Counted from the first letter of the stretch, positions 6,780-14,980 are shown. The stretch: DNA of 37,065 nt from CAZEDU01 sp964511185 (GCA_964511185.1 CAZEDU010000044.1:1-37065); one strand, 5' to 3'. Program-made: numbers and translations. Notes: generated by a model from the sequence alone, not told the origin.

Positions 6780-8636
6780 TTAAGGTTTCGAGTATTCCTC
6801 GACCGAGTGGCCGGCAACCGCGCGCTGAATGGCGCGGTTCATCACGCGCTCGACGAAGGGCTTCGACGTCTCGTCCAGCGCGTGAATCGCCTCGCGCAGG
6901 GCCGCGTGGTCGGTCGCGCGCTGTTCCAGCGAGCGGACCTTCTCCATCGCCTGGGTCATCGTCGCGCGCTCGTCCGGGGTGAGCAGGTCGCCGTTCTCCT
7001 CGAGCTGCTTCTCGGCGTCGATCAGGATGCGGCGCGCCTCGACCTGCTGCTCGCGCAAGAGCCGCTTCTGCATGTCGTCCTCGGCGTGCTCGATCGAGTC
7101 GAGCAGCATCTGCTCCATCTCCTCGTCGGTGAGCCCGTGGGTCGGCTTCACGGTGATCTGCTGCGCCACCCCGGTGGCGAGCTCCTTCGCCGAGACCGAG
7201 AGGATGCCGTCGGCGTCCACCTGGAAGCGCACCTCGACGCGGCCCATGCCGGCCGGCAGGGCGGGGATGCCGCTCAAGCGGAAGCGCGCCAGCGAGCGGC
7301 AGTCTTCGACCAGCTCGCGCTCGCCCTGCACCACGTGGATGTCCATCGCGTTCTGGCCGTCCTGGAAGGTGGTGAAGACCTGCGCGGCGGCGGTGGGGAT
7401 CGTCGAGTTGCGCGGGATCAGCTTCTCCGCCACGCCGCCCATCGTCTCCAGCCCGAGCGAGAGCGGGATCACGTCGAGGAGCAGCACCTCGTCTTGCCGG
7501 TCCGCGTTGGTGAGCAGGTCCGCCTGGACCGCCGCGCCGAGCGCGACGACCTGATCCGGGTCGATGTCGGCCAAGGGCTCCTTGCCCATCAGCTCGGCCA
7601 CGTACCGCCGAACGGCGGGCACGCGGGTCGAGCCGCCCACCAGCACCACGCCGTCGATCTCCCCCGGCTTCACCCCCGCATCCTTCATCGCGCGGCGGCA
7701 CGCGAGCCCCGTCTTCTGGAGCAAGGGGAGAATCCACTCGTCGAGCTCGGCGCGCGTGAGGGCGAACGACTTGCCGAGCGCCTCGAGCGCCACCCGGTCC
7801 TGCGTGGAGAGCGTCTCTTTCGCGGCGCGCGCCGCGTGGAGCAGCTCGGCGACCTGCGCCGGCGTCGGCTTGTCGATCCCGAACGCCTTGAGCGCGCGCT
7901 CGGCCACCAGCCGGTCGAAGTCGTCGCCGCCGAGCGCCGAGTCGCCGCCGGTCGACTTCACCTCGAAGACGCCGTCCACCAGCTTGAGGATGGAGATGTC
8001 GAACGTGCCGCCGCCCAGGTCGTAGACCGCGAAGGTGCCCTGGCTGCCCTTGTCGAGCCCGTACGCCAGCGCGGCCGCGGTCGGCTCGTTGAGCAGCCGC
8101 AGGACCTCGAGGCCCGCGAGCCGGCCGGCGTCCTTCGTCGCCTGGCGCTGCGCGTCGTCGAAGTACGCCGGCACGGTGATGACCGCCTGCTCCACCTTGC
8201 CCGCGAAGTACGACTCGGCCCGCCGCTTGAGCGCGCGCAGAATCTCGCCCGAGACCTCCACCGGCGTGACCGGCTGGCCACCCGCCACCTCGAAGCGCAC
8301 CACCTTCTCGCTCGGGGCGAAGCAGTAGCTGCCCAGCCGCTTCGTCTCCGGATCGGTCGGGCTCTTGCCCATGAACCGCTTCACCGAGCGAATCGTGTCG
8401 GTCGGGAACTGCGTCGCGAGCGCCTGCGCGCGCCGGCCGACCACCACGCCGCCGTCCTGGCCATAGTGGACAATCGACGGGAGCAGGAGCGCGTCGTCCT
8501 CGTCGGCGGTCAGGCACAGCGGCTTGCCGTTCACCACCGCCGCGACGAGCGAATGGGTGGTGCCCAAGTCGATGCCGACCGCGTGGCCCTTCGGCTTGAG
8601 CGGGTCGTGAATCTGCAAGTAGCCGTTCTTCGCCAT
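6780..8636 (-). CDS. hscA: Fe-S assembly Hsp70 chaperone HscA
   Basis: A 618-residue specialised Hsp70 that, with HscB, drives cluster release from IscU. The nucleotide-binding domain begins with GIDLGTTHSLVAAV, and contains VYDLGGGTFDISIL and VVLVGGSTRVPAVR. The substrate-binding domain starts near DVIPLSLGLETMGG. The length and the position between hscB and fdx distinguish it from DnaK. The IscU peptide it would bind, LPPVK, is present in the IscU of this operon. The gap to hscB is 3 bases. Confidence 0.93.
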   Translation of the reverse strand: MAKNGYLQIHDPLKPKGHAVGIDLGTTHSLVAAVVNGKPLCLTADEDDALLLPSIVHYGQDGGVVVGRRAQALATQFPTDTIRSVKRFMGKSPTDPETKRLGSYCFAPSEKVVRFEVAGGQPVTPVEVSGEILRALKRRAESYFAGKVEQAVITVPAYFDDAQRQATKDAGRLAGLEVLRLLNEPTAAALAYGLDKGSQGTFAVYDLGGGTFDISILKLVDGVFEVKSTGGDSALGGDDFDRLVAERALKAFGIDKPTPAQVAELLHAARAAKETLSTQDRVALEALGKSFALTRAELDEWILPLLQKTGLACRRAMKDAGVKPGEIDGVVLVGGSTRVPAVRRYVAELMGKEPLADIDPDQVVALGAAVQADLLTNADRQDEVLLLDVIPLSLGLETMGGVAEKLIPRNSTIPTAAAQVFTTFQDGQNAMDIHVVQGERELVEDCRSLARFRLSGIPALPAGMGRVEVRFQVDADGILSVSAKELATGVAQQITVKPTHGLTDEEMEQMLLDSIEHAEDDMQKRLLREQQVEARRILIDAEKQLEENGDLLTPDERATMTQAMEKVRSLEQRATDHAALREAIHALDETSKPFVERVMNRAIQRAVAGHSVEEYSKP

Positions 8637-8639
8637 GAC

Positions 8640-9194
8640 CTAGAGCGCCTCCTCCTCCAGCCGGTCGACCTCTTCCAGGAACCGGGCGAAGTAGCGGACC
8701 CGGCCCAGCTGGTGCGCGGCCGTGGAGAGCGCGACGCGGTCGCCCGCGGTCGACTCGAGCGTCCGCAACGCCGCCACCGCGCGGTCGAGCGCCTCGTCGC
8801 GCTGCGCGGTCACGCGGTCGCCGAGCGCGCGCACCTGATCGAAGTCCCGCTTCGCGGCCGAGGCGTCCAGCGCCTCCCGCAGCGTCATCACCTCTTCGAG
8901 GAACTCGAGCGGCATGTCCTTCTGCGCGCCCGCGTCTTCCCGGTCCAGGTCCACTCCCAAGAGCTTGAGCAGATAGAACGCGCGCTTGACTGGATCCTTG
9001 AGGACCTTGAACGCGCCGTTGAGCGCGGTGGTCTTCTCGAGCGCCTGCAGGCGGGCCTTGGTGTCGCCGGCCGGCGCCCGGTCGGGGTGCACTTGAAGCG
9101 AACGCTCTCGGTAGCGCGCCTCCAGGGCGCTCATGTCGAGGTCGAACCTGCGCGGCAGCTCGAAGACGTCGAAGTGGGTCAGGGGTGTGGCCAT
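8640..9194 (-). CDS. hscB: Co-chaperone HscB (J-domain protein)
   Basis: A 184-residue J-protein partner of HscA that binds IscU. The J domain occupies about residues 5-80 with the HPD tripeptide at 36-38 (SLQVHPDRAP). The C-terminal part is a helical bundle (EFLEEVMTLREAL) as in the HscB oligomerisation domain. It lies between iscA and hscA with very short spacers, in the canonical isc order. Confidence 0.92.
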   Translation of the reverse strand: MATPLTHFDVFELPRRFDLDMSALEARYRERSLQVHPDRAPAGDTKARLQALEKTTALNGAFKVLKDPVKRAFYLLKLLGVDLDREDAGAQKDMPLEFLEEVMTLREALDASAAKRDFDQVRALGDRVTAQRDEALDRAVAALRTLESTAGDRVALSTAAHQLGRVRYFARFLEEVDRLEEEAL

Positions 9195-9201
9195 CGCATG
9201 C

Positions 9202-9582
9202 TCACACCGTGAAGCTCTCTCCGCACCCGCACATGCTCTTCACGTTGGGGTTCTGCAGCTTGAAGCCCGAGGCCATCAACGTCTCCTCGAACACCAGCTC
9301 GGTCCCCATCAGGTACAGGTAGCTCTTGGGGTCGACGAAGACGCGCACCCCGTCGCGCTCGAAGATCTTGTCGCGCTCCTTCGGCTGCTCGGCCCACTCC
9401 ATGTGGTACGCGAGCCCCGAGCAGCCGCCGCCCTTCACCGCGATGCGCAGCCCCGCGTTGGGCGTCTGCCGGTCGTCGAGCAGCTTGCGCAGACGGACGA
9501 CCGCGCTGTCGGCGAGGGACACGCCCTTGCCCATCGGCTTCCCCGTCGGAAGTGCTGCTGGCGCTTGAATCTGCTCGCTCAC
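9202..9582 (-). CDS. iscA: A-type Fe-S carrier IscA
   Basis: A 126-residue carrier of assembled clusters to target apoproteins. The three conserved cysteines are Cys54 (KGGGCSGLAY) and Cys118 and Cys120 (MCGCGESF). An N-terminal extension of about 20 residues (SEQIQAPAALPTGKPMGKG) precedes the fold and is absent from E. coli IscA. The start is GTG at 9582, preceded by AGGTGA. It lies 7 bases before hscB and 15 bases after iscU. Confidence 0.9.
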   Translation of the reverse strand: MSEQIQAPAALPTGKPMGKGVSLADSAVVRLRKLLDDRQTPNAGLRIAVKGGGCSGLAYHMEWAEQPKERDKIFERDGVRVFVDPKSYLYLMGTELVFEETLMASGFKLQNPNVKSMCGCGESFTV

Positions 9583-9597
9583 GGCTTCACCTGACCT

Positions 9598-9996
9598 TTA
9601 CTTCGGACCCTTCTTGGCCTCGCGCTTCTTCTTGAAGTCGGCGATGGCGGCCTTGATCGCGTCCTCGGCCAGCACCGAGCAGTGGATCTTCACCGGCGGC
9701 AGCGCGAGCTCGCGGGCCACGTCCTTGTTCGAGATCTCCATCGCCTGATCGACCGTGCGGCCCTTCACCCACTCGGTGACCAGCGAGCTCGAGGCGATCG
9801 CCGAGCCGCACCCGAAGGTCTTGAACTTGGCGTCCTGGATGATGCCCTCGTCGCTGATCTTCAGCTGCAGGCGCATCACGTCGCCGCACGCCGGCGCGCC
9901 GACCAGCCCGGTGCCCACGTTCGGGTCTTCCTTGTCCAGGGTGCCCACGTTCCGCGGGTTCTCGTAGTGGTCGATGACTTTGTCGCTGTAGGCCAT
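9598..9996 (-). CDS. iscU: Fe-S cluster scaffold IscU
   Basis: The 132-residue scaffold on which IscS-derived sulfur and iron are assembled. The ligand cysteines are Cys37 (APACGDV), Cys63 (FGCGSAIASSS) and Cys106 (VKIHCSVLA), with the conserved Asp39. The HscA recognition motif LPPVK is at 99-103. A clear Shine-Dalgarno GAGGAG precedes the ATG. It lies 27 bases downstream of iscS. Confidence 0.95.
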   Translation of the reverse strand: MAYSDKVIDHYENPRNVGTLDKEDPNVGTGLVGAPACGDVMRLQLKISDEGIIQDAKFKTFGCGSAIASSSLVTEWVKGRTVDQAMEISNKDVARELALPPVKIHCSVLAEDAIKAAIADFKKKREAKKGPK

Positions 9997-10023
9997 GGCT
10001 GTCTCCTCACACCCTCTAAAGAT

Positions 10024-11385
10024 TTAATGAGCCGTCCAGGCAATGCTCTTGAGATCGATGCCTTCCTTGGCCATCTCGTAGAGCGGGCTCATCTCTCGAA
10101 GCTTCTTCACCTTGTCGACCACCAGGCGCACCACGTAGTCGATCTCCTCGGCCGTGTTGAAGCGGCCGATGCCGAAGCGGATCGAGCTGTGCGCCATGTC
10201 CTCTTCGATGCCGAGCGCGCGCAGCACGTACGACGGCTCGAGCGAGGCCGAGGTGCAGGCGGAGCCGGACGACACGGCGACGTCCTTGATCGCCATCATC
10301 AGGGCCTCGCCCTCGACGAAGGCGAACGAGACGTTCAGGTTGCCGGGCAGCCGGTGCGCCATCGACCCATTGATGGTGAGCATGTCGAGCTCGGCGAACA
10401 GCCCCTTGCGCAGCCGCTCGCGCAGCTCGGCGAGCCGCTTCGTCTCGTCGGCCAGCTCCAGCCGGGCGAGCTCGGCCGCCTTGCCGAAGCCGACGATCGC
10501 CGCGACGTTCAACGTGCCCGAGCGCATGCCGCGCTCGTGACCGCCGCCGTCGATGAGCGGGGCGATGCGCACGCGCGGCTTGCGGCGCACGTACAGCGCG
10601 CCGACGCCCTTGGGGCCGTACATCTTGTGCGAGGTGATGGAGACCAGGTCCGCCTTGGCCTCCTCGACGTTGAACGGCACCTTGCCCAGGCCCTGCACCG
10701 CGTCGGTGTGGAAGAGCACGCCGCGCTCGCGGCAGATCTTGCCGATCTCGTTCACCGGCTGCACCACGCCGATCTCGTTGTTGGCGAGCATGATCGACAC
10801 CAACACCGTCTTGTCGGTGATCGCCGCGCGCAGCGCGTCCAAGTCGACCAGCCCGTCCTTCTGGACGTCGAGGTAGGTGACGCGCGCGCCCGCGGTCACG
10901 TTCGACGCCCACCGCCGGTACGTGTCGTCCTGCTCCACGTCGTACTTCTCGGCGAGCTCGGCCAGGTTCTCCTGCGTGACGTCCGTCTTCGCCAGCTCGG
11001 ACAGCCGGAGCATCTTGAGCTCGTCCAGCCGCTCGGCGCGCTGCCGCTCGAGGCGCTTGCAGGTGTCGAGCACGGCCTTGTGCTCGGTCTTGAGCGTGAT
11101 GATGTGGTCGCCCTTGCTTCGGTAGAACTCGACCACGCCCTTGATGGCCAGGTTGTCCGACTCGGTCGCCCCGCTGGTGAAGACGATCTCTTTCTCGGAC
11201 GCGCCGATCAGCGCCGCCACCTGCTTGCGCGCGTGCTCGACCGCCGCCTCCGCCTTCCACCCGAACACGTGGTTGCGCGACGCCGCGTTGCCGAAGTCTT
11301 CTTTGAGATACGGCATCATCGCCTCCAACACCCGCGGATCGAGCGGCGTGGTGGCGTGGTTGTCCAAGTAGATCGGCAGCTTCAT
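10024..11385 (-). CDS. iscS: Cysteine desulfurase IscS with a 50-residue insertion
   Basis: The PLP enzyme that removes sulfur from cysteine and passes it to IscU. It opens with MKLPIYLDNHATTP. The PLP-binding Lys is in SITSHKMYGPKG and the active-site Cys loop is SSGSACTSASLEPSYVL. The C-terminus (EGIDLKSIAWTAH) is of the IscS class I type. At 453 residues it is longer than the usual 404: between TCKRLERQ and GARVTYL there are about 50 extra residues (116-165), a charged and probably helical segment. The start at 11385 has an upstream GAGG six bases away; the in-frame upstream Met at 11451 would place the promoter inside the gene. First gene of the operon; no iscR precedes it. Confidence 0.92.
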   Translation of the reverse strand: MKLPIYLDNHATTPLDPRVLEAMMPYLKEDFGNAASRNHVFGWKAEAAVEHARKQVAALIGASEKEIVFTSGATESDNLAIKGVVEFYRSKGDHIITLKTEHKAVLDTCKRLERQRAERLDELKMLRLSELAKTDVTQENLAELAEKYDVEQDDTYRRWASNVTAGARVTYLDVQKDGLVDLDALRAAITDKTVLVSIMLANNEIGVVQPVNEIGKICRERGVLFHTDAVQGLGKVPFNVEEAKADLVSITSHKMYGPKGVGALYVRRKPRVRIAPLIDGGGHERGMRSGTLNVAAIVGFGKAAELARLELADETKRLAELRERLRKGLFAELDMLTINGSMAHRLPGNLNVSFAFVEGEALMMAIKDVAVSSGSACTSASLEPSYVLRALGIEEDMAHSSIRFGIGRFNTAEEIDYVVRLVVDKVKKLREMSPLYEMAKEGIDLKSIAWTAH

Positions 11386-11455
11386 CTCGTCCTCAAACCA
11401 GGCTGGTTCGTCGGGGGCCTCCTCATGCCCTGGACAATGTGGACCAGTCAAGTCG

Positions 11456-11483
11456 ATTATAAAAGGTCATGTCCTGATTTCAA
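11456..11483 (-). promoter_or_regulatory. Sigma70-type promoter of the isc operon
   Basis: On the minus strand TTGAAA (11478-11483) and a perfect TATAAT (11456-11461) are 16 bases apart. Transcription would start near 11449, giving a leader of about 64 bases to the iscS ATG. The leader contains the loose dyad TGGACAATGTGGACCA, which does not clearly match an IscR site. Confidence 0.75.
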
Positions 11484-11604
11484 TGGCTTATGGTGCTTAC
11501 CTACATTTCGCCACAGGTTTGGATGGCAGGGCGTGCCTCGCGGGTTCGTGCGGGGCGCCTGGCGCCGGGCACAAAAGCCTGAAACCCTTCATTCTTTACG
11601 GCCA

Positions 11605-11610
11605 TATAGA
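11605..11610 (+). promoter_or_regulatory. Candidate -10 element (TATAGA) before the dsbD-like gene
   Basis: TATAGA lies 12 bases before the ATG at 11623 in a locally AT-rich patch, with no Shine-Dalgarno in between. A transcript starting here would have a leader of only a few bases. Confidence 0.4.
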
Positions 11611-11622
11611 GAACAGCCCGCC

Positions 11623-13074
11623 ATGCTCGCTCGCCGTTCCATCGTGATTGGGGTCGCGCTCGTGGGCGCCGCTCTGCTCGCCGTGCTGCCGGCCGTGCTG
11701 CCCGCCGGCCCGGCGGTGGGGCTCGACGCGTCGGGGCTGCTGGACCGCGGCGAGCTGTGGGTGGCGTCCGGCGTCGTCTTCTTGGGCGGGCTGCTCACCG
11801 CGCTCACCCCGTGCGTCTACCCGTTGATTCCCATCACGGTGAGCGTCTTCGGCGCGCGCAAGGCGAAGGGCCGCGCGCAGGCGCTCGCGCTCACCAGCGC
11901 GTATGTCGTGGGGATGGGCGTGGTGTTCAGCGCGCTCGGCGTCGCGGCGGCGCTCTCGGGCAAGGCGTTCGGCTCGGTGCTCGGCTCGCCGTGGGTCGCG
12001 GTCGGCATCGCGCTCTTCCTCTTCGCGCTCGCCAGCTCGATGTTCGGCGCCTTCGAGCTGCAGCTGCCGTACGCGTGGACCACCCGGCTCAACCAGATCG
12101 GCGGGGCGGGGCTGGGCGGCGCGCTCTTGATGGGCAGCGTCTCGGGCTTCCTCGCGGCGCCGTGCACGGGGCCGGTGCTGGCGGGCGTCCTCACCTGGGT
12201 GAGCACCACGCAGAGCGCCGTGCTCGGCGCCGGCCTGCTGTTCGTCTACGCGCTCGGCATCGGCGTGCCGTTCTTCCTGCTCGGCGTCTTCACCGTGCAG
12301 CTGCCCAAGGGCGGCGTGTGGATGGAGTGGGTCAAGAGCGTGTTCGGCATCGCCCTGGTCGCGCTCGCCATCGGCTACCTGCGGGACGCGTTCCCTCCCT
12401 TGCGCGAGGCGGTGGGCGGCGTGAGCGCGCTGCTGGGGCGGGTGCCCGGCGCGGCCGTGGCGGCGGCGCTGCTCGCGCTCGGCGTGCTGCTCGGCGCGGT
12501 ACACCGGTCGTTCAAGGAAGACCGGCGCCAATTCGCGCTCAAGTCTGCGGGCGTGGGCGTGGTGGTCGCCGCCATCGTGCTGCGGCTCGGCGCCACGCAC
12601 GCGCCGGCCCAGGGCGCGCTGTGGGTCGCGCTGGGGCTCGCTCAGCCGGTCGACACCACCCAGCTGCAATGGCACCTCGTCTTCCCGGAGAAGAAGCCGG
12701 CGCTGTCGCTCACGAGCGATCCGTTCGATCGCGCGCTCGAGGCGGCGAAGCGCTCGGGGAAGCCGGTGATGATCGACTTTTATGCCGACTGGTGCGAGGC
12801 CTGTAAGGAGCTCGACAGGAACGTCTACATGCACCCGACGGTGATCGAAGAGTCGAAGCACTTCATCAACATCAAGGTCGACGGCACCAACGGCGAAGAC
12901 GCGATCGAGAAGCTCTACGCCCGGTTCGGGGTGAAGGGGCTGCCGACCATCTCCTTCATCGACGCGAACGGGCAGCTGCTCGACGATCCCAAGGTGACGG
13001 GCTACCTGCCGCCACAGACGTTCCTGCAGGCGCTGAAGAAGGCCCGCTGTGGTCCTCAGGTGGATGCTTGCTAG
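11623..13074 (+). CDS. dsbD: DsbD-type thiol:disulfide interchange protein lacking the alpha domain
   Basis: A 483-residue membrane reductant transporter that carries electrons from cytoplasmic thioredoxin to the periplasm. After a first hydrophobic helix comes the CcdA/DsbD-beta membrane core with its paired cysteines in LTPCVYPLIPIT and APCTGPVLAG. Several further helices lead to a C-terminal thioredoxin-like domain with the active site DWCEACKE. The N-terminal immunoglobulin-like alpha domain of E. coli DsbD is absent, so the periplasmic acceptor interaction must differ. Two additional cysteines lie at the extreme C-terminus (KARCGPQVDAC). The gene is divergent from the isc operon. A DsbA-like lipoprotein encoded at 25.2 kb is a possible partner. 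Confidence 0.85.
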   Translation: MLARRSIVIGVALVGAALLAVLPAVLPAGPAVGLDASGLLDRGELWVASGVVFLGGLLTALTPCVYPLIPITVSVFGARKAKGRAQALALTSAYVVGMGVVFSALGVAAALSGKAFGSVLGSPWVAVGIALFLFALASSMFGAFELQLPYAWTTRLNQIGGAGLGGALLMGSVSGFLAAPCTGPVLAGVLTWVSTTQSAVLGAGLLFVYALGIGVPFFLLGVFTVQLPKGGVWMEWVKSVFGIALVALAIGYLRDAFPPLREAVGGVSALLGRVPGAAVAAALLALGVLLGAVHRSFKEDRRQFALKSAGVGVVVAAIVLRLGATHAPAQGALWVALGLAQPVDTTQLQWHLVFPEKKPALSLTSDPFDRALEAAKRSGKPVMIDFYADWCEACKELDRNVYMHPTVIEESKHFINIKVDGTNGEDAIEKLYARFGVKGLPTISFIDANGQLLDDPKVTGYLPPQTFLQALKKARCGPQVDAC

Positions 13075-13199
13075 AGGGAGCGACGACCGACCCCGACGCC
13101 TGCCTTCCAGGCCAGCGCTCTACGGGTGATCGAAGGCCGCTCGAGCGCGCCCTGCACGGAATCCAGGCGTGAGCGAGCGGCCCATTCGACCGGCGGATT

Positions 13200-13727
13200 T
13201 CAGCGCGACTGCCACCAGGCGCTGAACTCGGGCCAGGAGATCTTCCCGCTGTGGTTCCGGTCGATCACCTCGAGCGCCACCGCGAGCTCTTCGTCCGACG
13301 GGCTCATCTCGAGCGCCTCGAGAAGCCGCGCCAGCTCGCTCGCGTTGATCGACCCGCTGTTGTCGCGGTCGTAGCTCAGGAAGATCTCCCGCACCTCGCT
13401 GATCGCGTCGTTGGGCGGCGGCGGGGGAGAGGGCATCTCGACCGGCGTGGTCGGAATCGACACCACCGGCACCAGGGGCGCGGTGACCGCCCGCGGAGCA
13501 GAGGCCTTCCGCGCCGTCTTCTTCACCGCGCGCTTCGCCGGCTTCCGGGTGACTTTGCGGGCCGCCGCCTTCTTCTTGACCGGCTTCGCCTTCCGCGCCG
13601 CCTTCGCCGTGCGCTTGACCTTGGCGCGCCGGATCGCCTTCGCCCGCTTCGGCGCCGCGCGCCTCAAGGACCTCTTCTTGGTGACCTTCTTGGACTTCTT
13701 CGCCGCCTTCTTGCTCTTCCGCGCCAT
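13200..13727 (-). CDS. Histone H1-like basic tail fused to an EF-hand pair
   Basis: A 175-residue protein in three parts. Residues 2-76 are Lys/Arg/Ala-rich with motifs such as KKAAKKSKK and AVKKTARKA, like the tails of histone H1 and bacterial H1-like proteins. Residues 77-106 form a Pro-rich linker (SPPPPP). Residues 108-175 hold two canonical calcium loops, DRDNSGSINASE (120-131) and DRNHSGKISWPE (156-167), with every liganding position filled. No signal peptide is present, so it should be cytoplasmic, probably nucleic-acid associated, and able to bind calcium. The ATG at 13727 has GGAGG six bases upstream; a GTG two codons earlier at 13733 is less likely. The function is not established, and the DNA-binding role is inferred from composition. 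Confidence 0.8.
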   Translation of the reverse strand: MARKSKKAAKKSKKVTKKRSLRRAAPKRAKAIRRAKVKRTAKAARKAKPVKKKAAARKVTRKPAKRAVKKTARKASAPRAVTAPLVPVVSIPTTPVEMPSPPPPPNDAISEVREIFLSYDRDNSGSINASELARLLEALEMSPSDEELAVALEVIDRNHSGKISWPEFSAWWQSR

Positions 13728-13819
13728 GGGCACCCTCCAGTGAGGCCGCCGAACCTACTTCGCTCGGCGCGCGTCCGTCGATGCGCGTGATGGTAACGCC
13801 CGCGCGGCAAAGCCAGGCG

Positions 13820-14239
13820 CTAGGGACGGGCGGAGCGGATCAGCCCCACCCCGGTCACCAGCACCGAGAAGACGAGCGCGGCGGTGCCCGCGTAGAGCAC
13901 GGCGGCGAGGGCCGTGAGGTGCGCGACCCCGAAGAAGCCCGCCGAGACGAGGACCGCCGCGCCCGGGGCCGCGACCCGCGCCGACCACGCGAGCGGCGCG
14001 GGGAGCCTGGCGTCGTCCAACAACAGCTGGATGAGCAGCGAGAGCAGCAAGAGCACCCCGGCGTGGGCGTGCCCCGCACGCCAGAGCGCGGCCTGCTCGG
14101 GGTCGAGCGCGATGCCCGCCGGCAGCCCGGCGCGGCCGCGGGTGAGCACGCCGAGCAGCGTGAGACCGCCATAGACGATGGTGGGGACGGTCACGAGAGT
14201 GATGCCGGCCATGAGGCGCGTGGTCCGCGAAGCGTGCAT
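13820..14239 (-). CDS. Small four-helix membrane protein of unknown function
   Basis: A 139-residue protein with four predicted membrane segments, around residues 8-30, 56-74, 85-108 and 112-133. The element WRAGHAHAGVLLLLSLL places two His residues at the mouth of the second helix, which could bind a metal or haem, but this is speculative. A Shine-Dalgarno GAGG lies six bases before the ATG. It is divergent from a TetR-type gene across 75 bases that contain two related operator-like dyads, so it is probably the regulator's target. I do not recognise the family. Confidence 0.7.
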   Translation of the reverse strand: MHASRTTRLMAGITLVTVPTIVYGGLTLLGVLTRGRAGLPAGIALDPEQAALWRAGHAHAGVLLLLSLLIQLLLDDARLPAPLAWSARVAAPGAAVLVSAGFFGVAHLTALAAVLYAGTAALVFSVLVTGVGLIRSARP

Positions 14240-14256
14240 GTGAATCCTCGTTTGAA

Positions 14257-14270
14257 CTTGACAGTGTCAG
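14257..14270. promoter_or_regulatory. Candidate TetR operator 1
   Basis: CTTGACAGTGTCAG contains the palindrome TGACA-G-TGTCA, a shape typical of TetR-family operators. It lies 18 bases upstream of the small membrane-protein gene. Confidence 0.6.
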
Positions 14271-14290
14271 GTCATGCTCGGCTCCTGGAC

Positions 14291-14304
14291 TAGACGCTGT
14301 CAAG
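14291..14304. promoter_or_regulatory. Candidate TetR operator 2
   Basis: On the minus strand it reads CTTGACAGCGTCTA, matching ten of the first twelve bases or more of operator 1 in inverted orientation. The centres are about 34 bases apart, close to three helical turns, and this copy is 11 bases before the regulator's own start, which suggests autoregulation. Confidence 0.55.
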
Positions 14305-14314
14305 TCGTTCGCGC

Positions 14315-14980
14315 ATGATCCCGGCAATGGCCCGAAAGAAGACATCTCCGCCCCCCGCCGCCGACCTGCGCGCCCGCATCCTCGAGGCGAGCGTCGAGCT
14401 GCTCGACCGCGAAGGCGTCGCGGCGCTCAGCCTGCGCGAGGTGGCCCGGCGCGCGGGCGTCAGCCACCAGGCGCCGTACCATTACTTCGAAGATCGCGAG
14501 TCGATCCTCGCGGCGATCGTCGAGCGCGGGTTCGACGAGCTCACGGGCGAGCTCCAACGCGCGATCGACGGAGCGTCGGGGCTGCGCGACCGCAAGGCGC
14601 ATTGGGTCCGGTGCGGCGAGGCGTACGTTCGGTTCGCGCTCTCCCACCCGGGCGCCTTCCGCGTGATGTTCCGGCCAGAGCTGGTGGATCTGGCGCGTTT
14701 TCCGCGCGCGGTCGAGGCCGGCGCCCGCGCCTATGCCCAGCTCGAGCGCATCGTCGCCATGGCCGAAGGGCCAGGCTCGCCGCGCGCGCGCGCGACGCTT
14801 CTGTGGAGCGTGGTCCACGGCCTCGCCTGCCTGTACGCCGATGGTCCGCTCCGGATGGAAGACACCACGCCCCGCGCGCGCCAGGCGCACACGCGCGAAG
14901 TCCTGCACATCTTCGCCGAGGGGATCATGGGCAGACGGACGCCCCGCGCGAGCGCGCGTGCCCGCTCACCCGCGCGGTAG
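14315..14980 (+). CDS. TetR/AcrR-family transcriptional regulator
   Basis: A 221-residue regulator. The helix-turn-helix is near residues 37-57 (SLREVARRAGVSHQAPYHYF), the hallmark of the TetR N-terminal domain. The C-terminal ligand-binding domain contains VRFALSHPGAFRVMFRPEL, typical of the TetR_C subgroup with a WHG-type fold. It is divergent from a small membrane protein, and the shared intergenic region carries two related dyads. A second ATG at 14327 could be the true start, as neither has a Shine-Dalgarno. The ligand is unknown. Confidence 0.88.
   Translation: MIPAMARKKTSPPPAADLRARILEASVELLDREGVAALSLREVARRAGVSHQAPYHYFEDRESILAAIVERGFDELTGELQRAIDGASGLRDRKAHWVRCGEAYVRFALSHPGAFRVMFRPELVDLARFPRAVEAGARAYAQLERIVAMAEGPGSPRARATLLWSVVHGLACLYADGPLRMEDTTPRARQAHTREVLHIFAEGIMGRRTPRASARARSPAR

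Noticed and set aside
11386..11455. IscR-type binding site in the iscS leader
   Set aside because: TGGACAATGTGGACCA is only loosely symmetric and does not match the type 1 or type 2 IscR consensus.
9682..11622. Extension of the dsbD frame upstream into the isc operon
   Set aside because: The extension is antisense to iscU and iscS; the signal-anchor helix starts at the ATG at 11623.
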